In this document: one piece after another, positions 63,160 through 64,000 of the stretch
How positions within the stretch are numbered: the stretch's first letter is position 1
Layout: each line of letters starts with the position of its first letter
Assembly: GCA_041391225.1 (NCBI GenBank)
Contig: JAWKOL010000002.1
Location: forward strand, 1 to 64,000
DNA: 64,000 bases
Direction: 5' to 3'
Source of the DNA: RI-153 sp041391225
GTDB taxonomy: Bacteria > Chloroflexota > Anaerolineae > Caldilineales > Caldilineaceae
Notes under the pieces: generated by a model
Database searches by the model: none
The model's input: the letters and a program-made list of their open reading frames with translations, nothing else
Told to the model about the DNA's origin: nothing
Position numbers and translations under genes: made by a program

Positions 63160-64000
63160 TTACCCCCGCACCGGCAAAGATCCCACCGGATCCCCCGCGT
63201 CTCCCGTCACCGCCTGCGCGATGAATCCCGCCAAATCGCGCTTTATCTGTGCCAATGACGGCGGATGCACGTACATCATGTGGCCCGCTTCGTAGTAGCC
63301 CATCGAGATGTTGGCGTGCAGCGCCTCATCGAGTTGCAGGTGATTGAAGGTGTACTGCGTAGCGAAGTACGGCGTAGCCAGGTCATAGTAGCCGTTCGCC
63401 ACGTAGACCTTCATGAACGGGTTCTGCGTCAACGCCTGGCGCAGCGTCTCCGCTACGTTGAGAAACTGATTCTGCACATTGCTGTAATCCCACTTTTGAT
63501 ACAAGCCAGACAGGATCTCGTAGGCCAGATCGCTCTCGAAACGCAGATCGCGGCGCACATAATCGTTGAGCGTGGCGGTGTACAGCCCCTGGATCACGCT
63601 GTAGCTGGGATCGAACTCAAAGTGCTCGCCGGCAGCGTCGCGGTCGACGCCGATGAAGCGGCTGTCCAAGCGGCCCACGGTGCGGCGCTGCTCGCGCAGC
63701 AGTTCCTTGGTGAAGCGGAAGATGTCGATGCGCAGGTTGGTGCGTTCGATGTACGCTGCATCCAGCCCGGTGAAGCGCGCCAGTTTGGCGGCGATGTCGG
63801 CGCGCCCGGCGGCGGGCAGGCTGTCACCGCGCATGAGGGCCAGCGTGTACTCGCCCATCGCAAAGGCTTCCACCTCGTCGAGCACCTGGCGCAGAGGACG
63901 CTCTTGCAGCTCCGCCGGCAACTGTCCATGATACCAGGCAGTGGCGGTGTAGGTGGGCAGGAAGAGGATGTTGGGTAGATCGTTGCCCACGGTGAAACGC
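63160..64000 (-). CDS. S10 family serine carboxypeptidase-like protein, C-terminal part (runs off right edge)
   Basis: The minus strand is open from the window edge (RFTVGNDLPNILFLPTYTAT) to the stop at 63160, about 279 residues. The C-terminal catalytic pair of the family is present: Asp in VYVANGYYDLATPYF and His in YYEAGHMMYVHPP. The nucleophile Ser region would lie in the missing N-terminal part. Bacterial members are usually secreted carboxypeptidases, consistent with the other peptidases in this window. Confidence 0.85.
   Translation of the reverse strand, partial: RFTVGNDLPNILFLPTYTATAWYHGQLPAELQERPLRQVLDEVEAFAMGEYTLALMRGDSLPAAGRADIAAKLARFTGLDAAYIERTNLRIDIFRFTKELLREQRRTVGRLDSRFIGVDRDAAGEHFEFDPSYSVIQGLYTATLNDYVRRDLRFESDLAYEILSGLYQKWDYSNVQNQFLNVAETLRQALTQNPFMKVYVANGYYDLATPYFATQYTFNHLQLDEALHANISMGYYEAGHMMYVHPPSLAQIKRDLAGFIAQAVTGDAGDPVGSLPVRG

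Noticed and set aside
1..64000. tRNA, rRNA or insertion-sequence genes
   Set aside because: No tRNA-like T-loop with acceptor pairing, rRNA signature or transposase motif was recognised by eye; a dedicated scan could still find one.

Overview
The window is GC-rich (about 60 percent by eye) bacterial DNA. Gene content suggests a member of the Chloroflexota, probably Anaerolineae or Caldilineae. Pointers are a CAP plus LysM secreted protein, an R3H/AAA ATPase, a Lon-like AAA protease, tmk followed by a c-di-AMP receptor gene, an MreBCD/PBP2 block, and a flagellar cluster with no L- or P-ring genes in view. The taxonomic placement is inference, because no rRNA or tRNA gene was found.

Layout. 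1-483: start of an acyl-CoA dehydrogenase. 0.8-7.4 kb, plus strand: surface-polysaccharide genes (chorismate-mutase-like, GT4 glycosyltransferase, two Wzz proteins, a BY-kinase-like ATPase, RmlA, an unknown gene, RmlB). 7.4-14.1 kb: two GNAT-type proteins, a K+ channel, a minus-strand CAP/LysM protein and the R3H ATPase. 14.6-18.3 kb: a peptide-type ABC importer (binding protein and two permeases). 18.3-19.0 kb: a damaged VapBC-like module. 19.0-22.7 kb: a class-A beta-lactamase-like hydrolase, an M81 peptidase and an M42 peptidase. 22.9-26.7 kb, minus: an ABC exporter and a cation/proton antiporter. 27.0-34.9 kb: a Cys-rich protein of unknown function, a PflX-like radical SAM protein, a carbohydrate-binding-module protein, a damaged Lon-like protease, a UspA-like protein and a MazG-like enzyme. 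34.9-35.7 kb: an SDR.

36-55 kb, minus strand, is the centrepiece: a flagellar cluster read as GH-like gene, flgC, fliE, fliF, fliG, fliH, fliI, fliJ, lytic transglycosylase, flgB, fliK, flgD, TIGR02530 protein, flgE. It is followed by a second GH-like protein and an SH3/beta-propeller protein. The first gene encodes a clan GH-A-like glycosidase domain and overlaps flgC, so the two are probably translationally coupled. Its paralogue sits at the other end of the cluster with one catalytic Glu replaced.

55-64 kb: an AlkD-like glycosylase, an SDR, PBP2-MreD-MreC-MreB (minus), tmk and a c-di-AMP receptor (plus), and a partial S10 carboxypeptidase-like gene.

Two features run through the whole window. 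First, many genes, including normally essential or required ones (tmk, PBP2, fliF, fliG), carry one or a few single-base frameshifts. Sequencing indels are a more likely general explanation than mass gene decay. Second, most operon boundaries hold degenerate short tandem arrays, mostly of 7-bp period and often arranged as facing inverted copies. Several genes end inside these arrays.
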